DNA of 64,000 nucleotides from assembly GCF_004216895.1 (NCBI RefSeq), contig NZ_SGXE01000008.1, positions 1 through 64,000 of the forward strand, written 5' to 3'. Shown here in pieces: positions 45,677 to 54,795 of this stretch. The notes under the pieces were generated by a model. That model was not told the origin of the DNA. It did not search any database and was given only the letters and a program-made list of their open reading frames with translations. A program made the translations under genes and the position numbers. Every line of letters begins with the position of its first letter. The first letter of the stretch is position 1. Source of the DNA: Aquimarina brevivitae. GTDB taxonomy: Bacteria > Bacteroidota > Bacteroidia > Flavobacteriales > Flavobacteriaceae.

Positions 45677-46891
45677 ATGAATTTTGAATACACTCAAAAA
45701 GTAGTAGCACTTCAACAACAAGTAACCTCATTTTTTGAGGAACACATTCTCCCTATAGAAGAGGAGGTAAATAAATATGTATATGATCCAAAGCACCTCT
45801 GGCAGCCTTGGCCAGGAATGGAAGATTTAAAATCCAAAGCTAAGGCAGCAGGGTTGTGGAACCTTTTTTTGCCCAAAAGTTATGGCGATTTAAGTCCAGG
45901 CTTAACAAATCTAGAATACGCTCCATTAGCGGAAATAATGGGGCGTGTTTTATGGTCTTCAGAACTATTCAATTGCAATGCTCCGGATACCGGTAATATG
46001 GAAGTGCTGGCTAAATATGGCACCCCAGCGCAACAAAAGCAATGGTTAACCCCTTTAATGAACGGTGATATTCGTTCAGCTTTTTTAATGACAGAACCTC
46101 AGGTAGCCTCATCTGACGCTACCAATATAGAAACCTCTATTGTCAGAGATGGAGATGAGTATGTGATTAATGGTACAAAATGGTGGTCTTCTGGCGGTAT
46201 GAACCCAGCCTGCAAAATTGCCATCGTTATGGGTAAAACTGACCCCACTGCAGCAAGGCATCAACAACAAAGTATGATTTTAGTTCCTATGGATACTGTG
46301 GGAGTAGAAATAAAAAGACCACTATCTGTATTTGGTTTTTACGATTCACCAGAGGGTCATGCGGAGATTGTTTTAAAAGATGTCCGAGTTCCTAAGGAAA
46401 ACTTAATTCTGGGCGAAGGCAGGGGTTTTGAAATCGCTCAGGGTAGGTTAGGCCCAGGTCGTATTCACCACTGTATGCGATTAATTGGTATGGCGCAGCG
46501 ATCCTTAGAATTAATGGCAAAACGCGCTTCAGAACGATCAACTTTCGGTAAAGTATTTAAGGATTATAGTAGTATACGACAAGAAATAGCAAAGTCACAA
46601 TGCGAAATAGAACAAGCACGGTTGCTTACACTGTCTGCAGCCGACAAAATGGATAAGTTGGGTAATAAAGCTTCAAAAGATTTGATAGCGATGATCAAAA
46701 TTGTAGCACCCAATATGGCACTCAATGTGATTGATAGAGCTATACAGATCCACGGAGGTATGGGAGTAGGTCAAGATACTCCACTTGCTCATTTCTTTGC
46801 TGCTGCTCGGGTATTACGCCTGGCTGATGGCCCAGATGAAGTACATATGTACCAATTAGGCAAAAGCATTATCAAATCATTTTCAGAATAA
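45677..46891 (+). CDS. ACAD10/11-type acyl-CoA dehydrogenase
   Basis: A 404-residue flavoenzyme. Distinctive segments [51 protein letters not shown] and [20 protein letters not shown] mark the ACAD10/11 subgroup, where the enzyme works on phosphorylated 4-hydroxyacyl-CoA. The C-terminal GPDEVHM replaces the usual YEGT. The APH-fold kinase encoded 30 bases downstream is the typical partner and in animals is fused to this domain. Substrate is inferred. Confidence 0.88.
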   Translation: MNFEYTQKVVALQQQVTSFFEEHILPIEEEVNKYVYDPKHLWQPWPGMEDLKSKAKAAGLWNLFLPKSYGDLSPGLTNLEYAPLAEIMGRVLWSSELFNCNAPDTGNMEVLAKYGTPAQQKQWLTPLMNGDIRSAFLMTEPQVASSDATNIETSIVRDGDEYVINGTKWWSSGGMNPACKIAIVMGKTDPTAARHQQQSMILVPMDTVGVEIKRPLSVFGFYDSPEGHAEIVLKDVRVPKENLILGEGRGFEIAQGRLGPGRIHHCMRLIGMAQRSLELMAKRASERSTFGKVFKDYSSIRQEIAKSQCEIEQARLLTLSAADKMDKLGNKASKDLIAMIKIVAPNMALNVIDRAIQIHGGMGVGQDTPLAHFFAAARVLRLADGPDEVHMYQLGKSIIKSFSE

Positions 46892-46921
46892 AGAATTCAC
46901 ACTAAATCGCAGACCATAATT

Positions 46922-47974
46922 ATGCAAAACGTAAGAAAAGGCGAAGAGTTACAAGAAAAAGCACTGAAAGCATTTCTATATAAGGAAAACCTGATCCAAA
47001 GTGAAAATGTTGACTGGCAAGTAGACCAGTATACACACGGATATTCTAATCTTACGTATCTCATTACAATTGAATCCAATGAATATGTACTCAGACGACC
47101 TCCGTTTGGAGCGATAAAGCGTGGACATGATATGGGGCGCGAGTTTAAGGTGCAGTCTAATATTGCCAAAGCCTTTACTAAAGTTCCGAAGATGCATGCC
47201 TATACCGAAGATGAAAGTATTATAGGGTGTCCTTTTTATATTATGGAAAAAGTAGATGGGATTATTTTAAACTATAAAGAAGCTAAACAAAGAGCTATCC
47301 CTGAGGCTGATTTTAAAATTATAGCGGATTCCTGGCTGGATACTTTTGTAGAATTGCATGCAGTAGATTATAACAGCATAGGATTAGCAGAATTAGGTAA
47401 ACCCGAAGGTTACGTTAGCCGACAGGTGCGCAATTGGAGCAAACAATACCTAAATGCGGCTACAAGCGATGTTCCTGCAGCAGCTAAGGTAATGGAGTGG
47501 ATGGAGGAGCATCAACCAAAGCAGTATGAGCATCGTCTTATACATAATGATTTTAAATATGACAACGTGGTATTTAAGGATACTACTTGGAAAGAGATTA
47601 ATGCTGTTTTAGACTGGGAAATGACTACCTTAGGTGACCCTTTAATGGATTTGGGCACCTCTTTGGGGTATTGGACCATGAGTTCGGATCATCCAGCAGT
47701 ACAGCAAGGTATACCTTCGCCAACATTATTTTCTGGAAACCCCGGTCGAAATGAAATCGTTCAACGTTATGCAGAAAAAAGCGGAAGGGCTGTAGATCAT
47801 TTAATATTTTATTACGCTTTTGGTCTGTTTAAAATTGCGGTGATTGCCCAACAAATATTCTACCGCTACAATAAGGGACTGACTACAGATCCAAGATTTG
47901 CAGAATTAGATAAAGCAGCAGCGCTACTTTGTAATTTAGCATGGAAGGCAATCCAAACCAAAAAAATAGAATAG
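46922..47974 (+). CDS. APH-fold phosphotransferase (LvaA / ACAD11 N-domain-like)
   Basis: A 350-residue kinase-like protein. It has the Gly-containing opening QYTHGYSNLTYLI, the nucleotide-binding KRGHDMGREF, the catalytic loop LIHNDFKYDNVV and the metal-binding VLDWEMTTLGDPLMDLG. This composition equals the kinase part of ACAD10/11 and the LvaA subunit for 4-hydroxyvaleryl-CoA in Pseudomonas putida. Adjacency to the ACAD11-type gene supports phosphorylation of a 4-hydroxyacyl-CoA rather than an antibiotic. Confidence 0.87.
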   Translation: MQNVRKGEELQEKALKAFLYKENLIQSENVDWQVDQYTHGYSNLTYLITIESNEYVLRRPPFGAIKRGHDMGREFKVQSNIAKAFTKVPKMHAYTEDESIIGCPFYIMEKVDGIILNYKEAKQRAIPEADFKIIADSWLDTFVELHAVDYNSIGLAELGKPEGYVSRQVRNWSKQYLNAATSDVPAAAKVMEWMEEHQPKQYEHRLIHNDFKYDNVVFKDTTWKEINAVLDWEMTTLGDPLMDLGTSLGYWTMSSDHPAVQQGIPSPTLFSGNPGRNEIVQRYAEKSGRAVDHLIFYYAFGLFKIAVIAQQIFYRYNKGLTTDPRFAELDKAAALLCNLAWKAIQTKKIE

Positions 47975-48026
47975 GAAGGAAATCATCAGATCATAGATGA
48001 TTCGAACTTTAATTGTAAAATTTTAT

Positions 48027-48662
48027 ATGAATTATACAGAATCCACTGCATATTATGACTTTGAAACTGACGAAATTCAGCAGCTCATAGCAGAATTTAA
48101 TATACATAGTCTAAGTAACGAGGATAAAGCAATTGGCTTATATCTTAAGGTTCGCGATGGGTGGAGGTATGATCCATATCATATCAGTTTAGAAAAAAAA
48201 GGGTATAAAGCCAGTATTATCGCCAAGAAATCTTCGGGTCATTGTATTGACAAATCAATACTATTAATTGCAGGATTACGAGGGCTGGGCATACCTGCAA
48301 GGATTCATCTGGCCAAAGTTAAAAACCACATAGGAGTGGAGCGTTTGACCGAAAAGTTTGGAACGAATGAACTAACCCCGCACGGTATGGTAAATATCTA
48401 TCTGAGCGGTAAATGGCTGAAAGCTTCTCCAGCCTTTAATGCTTCATTATGCGAAAAGTGCAACGTACCTCCATTAGCATTTGATGGTAAAAACGATTCG
48501 ATGTTTCAGGCCTATGATGCATCAGGTGCGGTGTTTATGGAGTATTTAGAAGATTATGGCCATTTTGAGGATGTACCCATCGATTTTATTTTCGAAACTA
48601 TGAAGTCGCATTATCCAGCATTGGTAAAACAGTTTTCAGGTGCTAAGGAAATTAAATTATAG
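48027..48662 (+). CDS. Transglutaminase-like protein with altered triad
   Basis: A 211-residue protein (ATG at 48027, MNYTESTAYYDF; frame open to 47997). It matches the transglutaminase-like fold: the Cys in SSGHCIDKS (C73), the His in TPHGMVNIYLSGKW (H119), but the Asp usually found four residues after the Trp is Ser (S134 in KASPAFN). An amide hydrolase-type activity may remain or be lost. Its place in a lipid catabolic run is unusual. Role unknown. Confidence 0.75.
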   Translation: MNYTESTAYYDFETDEIQQLIAEFNIHSLSNEDKAIGLYLKVRDGWRYDPYHISLEKKGYKASIIAKKSSGHCIDKSILLIAGLRGLGIPARIHLAKVKNHIGVERLTEKFGTNELTPHGMVNIYLSGKWLKASPAFNASLCEKCNVPPLAFDGKNDSMFQAYDASGAVFMEYLEDYGHFEDVPIDFIFETMKSHYPALVKQFSGAKEIKL

Positions 48663-48698
48663 TAAATTTTTAGATACTCAAAAATAAAGTAATAATAG

Positions 48699-49454
48699 AT
48701 GCAAGTAAAAGATAAAATAGTAATAGTTACAGGAGCTGGATCGGGTATCGGAGCAGCTGCCGCGAAACATTTTGCAACTCATAAGGCAAAGGTTGTAGTT
48801 TCTGATATTAAAAAAGAAAAAGCAGATAAAATTGTAGAGGAAATCACCAAGGATGGGGGAGAAGCCATAGCCATTGTTGCCAATGTAAGTAAATTTGATG
48901 AGGTCGACGCGCTTATTAAAGAAACAGTAAGCGCCTATGGTCAATTAGATGTAATAGTTAACAATGCAGGAATTGGTCCTAGGAATATGACCAGAACTGG
49001 TGAATATGCTTTAGAGGATTGGCACGATGTAATCGATGTTAATCAAACAGGTGTGTTTTACTGTATGAAATTGGCACTGCAACAAATGAAAAAACAAGGA
49101 CATGGAAACATAGTCAATGTGGCCTCTTTAGCTGGGTTAAAGGCTTCCATTAATAACATATCCTATAGTGCCAGTAAGTTCGCTGTTGTCGGTATGACAA
49201 AATCAGCTGCTTTAGAATATGCTACTAAGAATATAAGGATTAATGCTGTTTGTCCGGGCTATACCGAGTCTGCTTTATTAGACAAACTGCTTAGCGTTCG
49301 CCCGGATATGGATGATTTACTAAAAAGTGTAATACCCATGAAACGTTACGGTCAGGCTAACGAAGTGGCAGATGCAATAGTTTGGTTAGCTTCAGACAAT
49401 ACAAAATTTATAACAGGTCAAACCATAACACTTGATGGAGGTACATCGCTGTAA
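48699..49454 (+). CDS. SDR-family oxidoreductase
   Basis: A 251-residue short-chain dehydrogenase with TGAGSGIGAAAA, NNAGIG, the serine in NVASLAG, YSASK and the C-terminal FITGQTITLDGG. An Asp at the end of the second strand (VVSDIKKEK) suggests NAD preference, unlike the SDR at 44735. It may act on a hydroxyacyl-CoA or an alcohol intermediate. 36 bases separate it from the transglutaminase-like gene. Confidence 0.85.
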   Translation: MQVKDKIVIVTGAGSGIGAAAAKHFATHKAKVVVSDIKKEKADKIVEEITKDGGEAIAIVANVSKFDEVDALIKETVSAYGQLDVIVNNAGIGPRNMTRTGEYALEDWHDVIDVNQTGVFYCMKLALQQMKKQGHGNIVNVASLAGLKASINNISYSASKFAVVGMTKSAALEYATKNIRINAVCPGYTESALLDKLLSVRPDMDDLLKSVIPMKRYGQANEVADAIVWLASDNTKFITGQTITLDGGTSL

Positions 49455-49486
49455 AAACTAAAACTCATATTTAAAAATTATACCAA

Positions 49487-50491
49487 ATGAATAAACAAAT
49501 TATTTTAAAGAAACGTCCAAAAGGATTACCTGATAAAGATACGTGGGAGCTTCAGTCTAACCCAATCCCAGAACCAGGTGAAGGTGAAGTATTGGTTCAG
49601 CATCACTATATCTCGTTAGATCCTGCGATGCGCGGATGGATCAATGAAGGTAAATCTTATATAGAACCTGTTGCGGTTGGAGATGTTATGCGATCTGGTT
49701 CTATTGGAAAAGTGATACAATCCAACAATCATCCTAAATTTAAAGAAGGTGATTTCATTACAGGATGGGGTGGTGTTCAACAGTATACCGTTACTAATGG
49801 CGAAAATTGGCATAAAGTAGATCCCAACTTGGCACCTTTACCAATGTATATAGGAACATTAGGAATGCCTGGTATGACAGCGTATTTTGGAATTCTTGAA
49901 GTTGGTAAAATTAAAGAAGGCGATGTAGTACTCGTGTCTGGAGCTGCAGGAGCTGTAGGAAGTATTGTAGGTCAAATCGCTAAGATAAAAGGTTGTAAAG
50001 TGATAGGAATTGCAGGGGGTGAAAAGAAATGTAAGTATGTAAAAGAAGAACTAGGATTTGATGGCGTTATTGACTACAAATCAGAAGAGCTCCATGCAGC
50101 TATTAAACGCGAATGCCCTAAGGGGATTGATGTGTATTATGATAATGTCGGTGGGGATATTTTAGATGCGGCACTGGCGAGGCTCCGTATGCACGCTAGA
50201 GTGGTGATTTGTGGTGCAATATCTCAATATAATAATAAAGAAAATGTCAAAGGTCCTAGCAATTATTTGTCGTTATTGGTCAATCGTGCCACAATGCAAG
50301 GAATGGTGGTAATGGATTATGCTAAAGATTATGGCAAAGCAGCAAAAGAAATGGGCGGTTGGTTGGCTCAAGGCAAATTAAAAAGCAAAGAAGATATTTA
50401 TGAAGGTATTGAAAACTTTCACGATACCTTTTTACGATTATTTTCAGGAGATAAGATGGGTAAATTGGTGCTAAAAGTGATTGAGGATTAA
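49487..50491 (+). CDS. NADP-dependent MDR oxidoreductase (PTGR/CurA-like)
   Basis: A 334-residue medium-chain reductase of the zinc-free prostaglandin reductase type. It has the N-terminal ISLDPAMRGW, MPGMTAYFG, the nucleotide-binding SGAAGAVGSIVGQ and DVYYDNVGGDILDA. The family reduces alpha-beta enones and enals, including 4-hydroxynonenal-type lipid peroxidation products. Overlap of function with the next reductase is not clear. The stop lies one base before the next start. Confidence 0.87.
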   Translation: MNKQIILKKRPKGLPDKDTWELQSNPIPEPGEGEVLVQHHYISLDPAMRGWINEGKSYIEPVAVGDVMRSGSIGKVIQSNNHPKFKEGDFITGWGGVQQYTVTNGENWHKVDPNLAPLPMYIGTLGMPGMTAYFGILEVGKIKEGDVVLVSGAAGAVGSIVGQIAKIKGCKVIGIAGGEKKCKYVKEELGFDGVIDYKSEELHAAIKRECPKGIDVYYDNVGGDILDAALARLRMHARVVICGAISQYNNKENVKGPSNYLSLLVNRATMQGMVVMDYAKDYGKAAKEMGGWLAQGKLKSKEDIYEGIENFHDTFLRLFSGDKMGKLVLKVIED

Positions 50492-50492
50492 T

Positions 50493-51470
50493 ATGAAAGC
50501 AGTTGTATGTAACGAATATGGCCCTCCTTCAAAATTAAGCGTACAGAACGTGGAGGAGCCGTCTATAAAAGATAACGAAGTATTGATTACCGTAAAGGCT
50601 TGTGGTGTTAATTTTCCTGATACTTTGATCATTCAAGGATTGTATCAGGTCAAACCAGAGCTTCCTTTTACGCCAGGTAGTGATGTATCCGGTGTGGTTA
50701 AAGAAGTTGGGTCATCAGTAAAATACTTGAAAGTAGGAGATGAGGTTTTTGGGTTTGTGATGCAGGGAGGTTATGCGGAGACAGTAGCCGTTCCTTCGAA
50801 TATGTGTTTCAAGAAACCCCCTAAGATGGAATTTCCTGTTGCTGCATCCTTTATGATTGCCTACGGTACTTCATACCACGCACTTAAAGATAGGGCTCAG
50901 TTAAAGTCTGGAGAAACACTTGTGGTTTTAGGAGCGTCAGGAGGTGTGGGATTAGCAGCGGTAGAATTAGGAAAACTGATGGGAGCAAAAGTAATCGCTG
51001 TTGCTTCTACAGATGAAAAACTGAAGCTTTGTAAGGAGTACGGAGCTGATGCATTGATTAATTACACGGAAGAAGATCTTAAATCTCGTATCAAAGAATT
51101 AACAGATGGTCAGGGAGCTGATGTAATCTATGATCCTGTAGGGGGTAAGTATTCCGAACAAGCGCTACGGGCTATTGCCTGGGAAGGTCGTTATTTGGTC
51201 ATTGGATTTGCCGCAGGTGATATCCCTAAAATACCGCTCAATCTTACCCTATTAAAGGGTTGTGCTATTGTAGGTGTGTTTTGGGGAAATTTTGCTATGA
51301 AATCACCACAGAGAAACCTTGAAAACACCCAGCAATTGATGCAATGGATGGATACCGGAAAATTAACGCCATACATTCATAAAGTATATGCTTTGGAAGA
51401 AGCACCAGCAGCCCTAGAAGATATGATGGAGCGCAAAGTTAAAGGCAAAGTCGTTATTCAATGTACCTAG
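50493..51470 (+). CDS. NADPH:quinone oxidoreductase-family protein
   Basis: A 325-residue zinc-free MDR protein (ATG at 50493). It has the N-terminal ACGVNFPDTLIIQGLYQVKP, PGSDVSGVVKEVG, the cofactor site LGASGGVGLAAVELGK and DVIYDPVGGKYSEQ. Relatives reduce quinones or enoyl-thioesters, and within this run a role as a crotonyl-CoA-type or enone reductase is possible. Tight spacing (one base) to the preceding MDR gene indicates one transcript. Confidence 0.87.
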   Translation: MKAVVCNEYGPPSKLSVQNVEEPSIKDNEVLITVKACGVNFPDTLIIQGLYQVKPELPFTPGSDVSGVVKEVGSSVKYLKVGDEVFGFVMQGGYAETVAVPSNMCFKKPPKMEFPVAASFMIAYGTSYHALKDRAQLKSGETLVVLGASGGVGLAAVELGKLMGAKVIAVASTDEKLKLCKEYGADALINYTEEDLKSRIKELTDGQGADVIYDPVGGKYSEQALRAIAWEGRYLVIGFAAGDIPKIPLNLTLLKGCAIVGVFWGNFAMKSPQRNLENTQQLMQWMDTGKLTPYIHKVYALEEAPAALEDMMERKVKGKVVIQCT

Positions 51471-51516
51471 AAGTGGATTTTAATTTTTAAATAAAAACAG
51501 TAAAGCAAATCATCAT

Positions 51517-52254
51517 ATGAGATTAAAAAATAAAGTAGCTATCGTTACCGGTGGTGCTCGAGGGATAGGTAAAGCTATTTCAAAATTATTCGCTCAAGAA
51601 GGCGCAACGGTAATCATCTGGGATCTTTTACCCGATGGTGCGCAAGTCGCCCAGGATATTGTAGATAAAGGGCAAAAAGCCACATTTACTAATATATCTG
51701 TCACAGACAAAAAAGCAATTGAAGAGGAAGCTGATCGTATTCATAATAGTTATGGTAAAATTGATATTTTAATCAATAATGCTGGTATCACAAAGGATCG
51801 CACTCTGCATAAAATGAGTGAAGAAGAGTGGGACGCAGTGATTGATGTTAACCTTAAAGGAGTCTTCTTATGTACTCAAGTGGTTTCAAAATATATGAAA
51901 GACGCAGGTTATGGCCGAATTATTTCAGCGGCATCTAATGTGGGCTTACGAGGTAATTTTGGGCAAACCAACTATGCTGCTACCAAAGCAGGGGTTATTG
52001 CCATGTCAAAAACCTGGACAATGGAATTAGGAAAGTATGGTATTACAGCAAATGCTATTGCTCCTGGTTTTACCTTAACTGAAATGACAGAACAAATTCC
52101 TAAAGAACATTTAGACGGAATAAAATCACAAATTCCTTTACAAAAGGCAGCTACACCTTTAGACATTGCGTATGGGTATTTATACCTGGCTTCTGATGAA
52201 GCGTCTTATGTTTCAGGTATTTGCTTAACTATTGATGGCGGAATATCTCGATAA
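51517..52254 (+). CDS. Beta-ketoacyl reductase-like SDR (FabG-type)
   Basis: A 245-residue SDR of the 3-oxoacyl-ACP/CoA reductase type: TGGARGIGKA, NNAGITKD, VNLKGVFLCTQ, the serine in SAASNVG, YAATK and the end YVSGICLTIDGG. NNAGITKD is typical for FabG-like and PhaB-like enzymes. In this run it probably interconverts 3-hydroxyacyl- and 3-ketoacyl-CoA. It is the third SDR of the block and the closest to canonical FabG. Confidence 0.85.
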   Translation: MRLKNKVAIVTGGARGIGKAISKLFAQEGATVIIWDLLPDGAQVAQDIVDKGQKATFTNISVTDKKAIEEEADRIHNSYGKIDILINNAGITKDRTLHKMSEEEWDAVIDVNLKGVFLCTQVVSKYMKDAGYGRIISAASNVGLRGNFGQTNYAATKAGVIAMSKTWTMELGKYGITANAIAPGFTLTEMTEQIPKEHLDGIKSQIPLQKAATPLDIAYGYLYLASDEASYVSGICLTIDGGISR

Positions 52255-52358
52255 TATAGGGGTTACATTATGCTGCTATTACATTTATTATGATAACAAC
52301 AGCTTTGAGGTAAGGTACTATTCCCTCAGAAAATACTGTTTACACAAATTATATAGTT

Positions 52359-52829
52359 ATGAGGCAACTCGTTTGTAAAAATTTCACTGAATTTAAAACC
52401 TACGAAGGTAAAGACTTACCAGTTGGTGCCTGGCTTACGGTGACACAGGATATGATTAACGCCTTTGCAGAAGCTACACAGGATTACCAATGGGTACATG
52501 TAGATTTGGAACGCATTGAAAAGGAATCACCCTTTAAAAAACCTATAGCACACGGTTTTTTATCAGTGTCTTTACTCTCCAAAATGTTAATGGATTTGGT
52601 ACACATAGAAAGTATGGATATGGGAGTGAATTATGGGTTGAATAAAGTTCGTTTCCCAAGCCCTGTTTTGGTGGATAGTCGCTTGCGTTTACATAGTACC
52701 ATCAAAAAGATAGAGCCCTACACGGACAATGGATTAAAAATTACCTGGGCGTGTACGGTAGAGATTGACAATGTTGACAAGCCAGCTTGTGTGGCAGAGT
52801 TTGTGTCGTTGATGTTTGAAGATCGGTAA
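52359..52829 (+). CDS. MaoC-family enoyl-CoA hydratase
   Basis: A 156-residue hot-dog protein of the (R)-specific enoyl-CoA hydratase type. The active-site pair appears as Asp and His in ATQDYQWVHVD, followed by KPIAHGFLSVSLLSKM, the hydratase-2 motif. It adds water to an enoyl-CoA to give the (R)-3-hydroxyacyl-CoA. It is the last gene of the run, followed by three hairpins, the last being a terminator. The 104-base gap upstream could hold an extra promoter. Confidence 0.85.
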   Translation: MRQLVCKNFTEFKTYEGKDLPVGAWLTVTQDMINAFAEATQDYQWVHVDLERIEKESPFKKPIAHGFLSVSLLSKMLMDLVHIESMDMGVNYGLNKVRFPSPVLVDSRLRLHSTIKKIEPYTDNGLKITWACTVEIDNVDKPACVAEFVSLMFEDR

Positions 52830-52840
52830 AATATTAAAAG

Positions 52841-52914
52841 ATCCAAGATTCTTGGATAATTGTGTCAATGAGTTAGACACTTAAGAACCGCAACCTTGTG
52901 TTGCGGTTTTTTTT
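52841..52914 (+). terminator. Terminator with two preceding hairpins
   Basis: AACCGCAAC (52886-52894) pairs with GTTGCGGTT (52900-52908) before a T run: a strong terminator at the end of the lipid catabolic run. Two more small hairpins lie before it: ATCCAAG/CTTGGAT (52841-52857) and GTGTC/GACAC (52862-52880). Confidence 0.85.
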
Positions 52915-53292
52915 GTAATAAAGTATAGATTTTAATACTGAATTGTTGATAATTGAATATTCAGCTGCAAGCAATAACTTCATATTTTAGAGTATTGTTG
53001 ATTTAACACTTCAACGGATTGACGTTGTCAATAGGTGATTTCAAAAGGCATGATGGAATTAATCTATTAGGCCTAGTTAAAGTATACACTTGTACTCTGG
53101 TCAACTAGTTAAATAGCATTGGAATGACTTATTTCTGTATCTACGGCTCACCTCGGTTTTCTTTATTTCAAAAATTGGGCGCTTCATTATCAAAATTTAG
53201 CCATTCACTTCATTGATGTAAAATGACTACCAACTTCTTGTAACTTAGTGGGTATAAATACAAAAATATTCATTAATCAAAAATCATTAATC
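52915..53292. other. Intergenic region without recognised genes
   Basis: About 380 bases between the terminator of the lipid catabolic run and the next gene. I see AT-rich sequence without convincing ORF, RNA gene or consensus promoter. Confidence 0.4.
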
Positions 53293-53844
53293 ATGAAAAA
53301 TCTAATTATTTTTTTATTTGCCGTAGTAATTGCGGCGGTAAGTCAGGCACAGGAGGTAACCCAATTGGATGAGGTAAGTATAGGCTTTGCACCAATAGAT
53401 GCTAAAGTCATAAAAACGCCGGATGGATTCACATTTAACAGCGATAAGTTGAGTTCTCGCCATTTTGTAAGCGATCCGATTGGTTTTATGTATGAAAATT
53501 TTGACATTGAAAATTACATTGCTGCATTAAAAAAGGAAGACTACGATAGTTATAAGGTATCATTAAGGTCCAGTAATGGCTCAATGGTTGCAAATTTTGA
53601 CGAGTCTGGTAATCTTATTTCCACACATCAAAGTTTTACAAATGTACAATTGCCACATCAAATTATGAAGAAGGTGTATAAAAACTATAAAGGTTGGACG
53701 ATGACAAAAAACAAGTATCGTGCGAGTACTAAGGGTGAAGTTATTAATAAGGAATTCTATCGAATTACTTTGCAAAAAGGTAACAAAAAACAAAATGTTA
53801 AATTAGAAGGTAATAAAACAGGTATAAGCGTAGCAAGCAATTAA
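53293..53844 (+). CDS. Small exported protein, unknown family
   Basis: A 183-residue protein (ATG at 53293, MKNLIIFLFAVVIAAVSQAQ, a clear signal peptide; the frame is open upstream to GTG 53248). The mature part opens EVTQLDEVSIGFAPIDAKVI, is basic toward the end and has alternating strand/turn patterns (PHQIMKKVYKNYKGWTMTKN). The middle resembles PepSY-like folds of Bacteroidota, but I am not certain. A terminator follows. Confidence 0.6.
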   Translation: MKNLIIFLFAVVIAAVSQAQEVTQLDEVSIGFAPIDAKVIKTPDGFTFNSDKLSSRHFVSDPIGFMYENFDIENYIAALKKEDYDSYKVSLRSSNGSMVANFDESGNLISTHQSFTNVQLPHQIMKKVYKNYKGWTMTKNKYRASTKGEVINKEFYRITLQKGNKKQNVKLEGNKTGISVASN

Positions 53845-53873
53845 AAAATGAACAGTTTTATAAGCAAGTAAGT

Positions 53874-53904
53874 AGGTCATCAAAACTAATCACTTTGATG
53901 ACCT
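53874..53904 (+). terminator. Terminator
   Basis: AGGTCATCAAA (53874-53884) pairs with TTTGATGACCT (53894-53904). The T run is short, so termination may be partial. Confidence 0.6.
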
Positions 53905-54027
53905 CTTTGTCCGTTTTTCGTCGCAGTTATTTTTTAAGTACATCAAGAATTAGAACACAATGTGATGAAGTTTATTAATACCGTCGTATTTTTATAAGTA
54001 CGGTATTCATTTTTCTTTTTTAAAATT

Positions 54028-54795
54028 ATGAAAGCACTTGTCATAGATGATGAAAAATTGGCCCGAAAAAGGGTCCTGCATTTGTTGGAAACGATTCCCG
54101 AAATAGAGGTTGCGGGTGAATGTTCTAATGGTAAGACTGCCATTGATAGTATCAACAACATGCAACCGGATCTTATTTTTTTAGATATAAATATGAAAGA
54201 TATGACAGGTTTTGAGGTTCTCCAAAAAGTAAATATTTCTCCCAAACCTGTGGTAATATTTGTAACAGCTTATGATAATTATGCCTTGAAAGCCTTTGAT
54301 GTTGAAGCTTTTGATTTCCTTTTAAAACCTTTTAAGGATGAACGCTTTTATCGCAGTATAGATAAGGTTTTAAGCCTATCAAAGTCAGAGGTAGATGCTA
54401 ATTTTGAAAAACGCATTATCGAATTGTTTAATTTGTACAAATCAAAATCTGGGCAAACGGAGTTGACCCAAAAATTATTGATTAAACAAGGTAAGAAAAC
54501 AATTTTACTTGATCCACTGGAGATCATCTATATCAACGCTTCTGGTTGTTATGCAGAGTTATTTGTTGAAGATAAAAAATACGTAATGCGCGAGACGTTG
54601 AGCAATCTTTGTAAAAACTTGGACAAGGATGTCTTTTTAAGAATCCATAGATCTACCATTGTGAATCTCAACCATGTCAAGGAAATCGTGCATTCTGATT
54701 TTTCTGAAATCGATGCGCGCATGACCAATAATAAATTATTACATGTCAGTAAATCACATAAAAAGGATTTTCTGAAAAAAATTGGAATACAATGA
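54028..54795 (+). CDS. LytTR-family response regulator
   Basis: A 255-residue regulator: receiver domain (1-120) with phospho-acceptor Asp in DLIFLDINMKDM and KPFKDERF, and a LytTR DNA-binding domain (about 145-250) with IIYINASGCYAELFVED and FLRIHRSTIVNLNHVKEI. Its stop overlaps the sensor gene start by four bases (ATGA), so the two are a LytS/LytR-type pair. Target genes are unknown. Confidence 0.92.
   Translation: MKALVIDDEKLARKRVLHLLETIPEIEVAGECSNGKTAIDSINNMQPDLIFLDINMKDMTGFEVLQKVNISPKPVVIFVTAYDNYALKAFDVEAFDFLLKPFKDERFYRSIDKVLSLSKSEVDANFEKRIIELFNLYKSKSGQTELTQKLLIKQGKKTILLDPLEIIYINASGCYAELFVEDKKYVMRETLSNLCKNLDKDVFLRIHRSTIVNLNHVKEIVHSDFSEIDARMTNNKLLHVSKSHKKDFLKKIGIQ

Noticed and set aside
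46922-47974. Aminoglycoside resistance kinase
   Set aside because: The fold is shared with APH enzymes, but the neighbour is an ACAD11-type enzyme and the sequence pattern fits LvaA/ACAD11 kinases.
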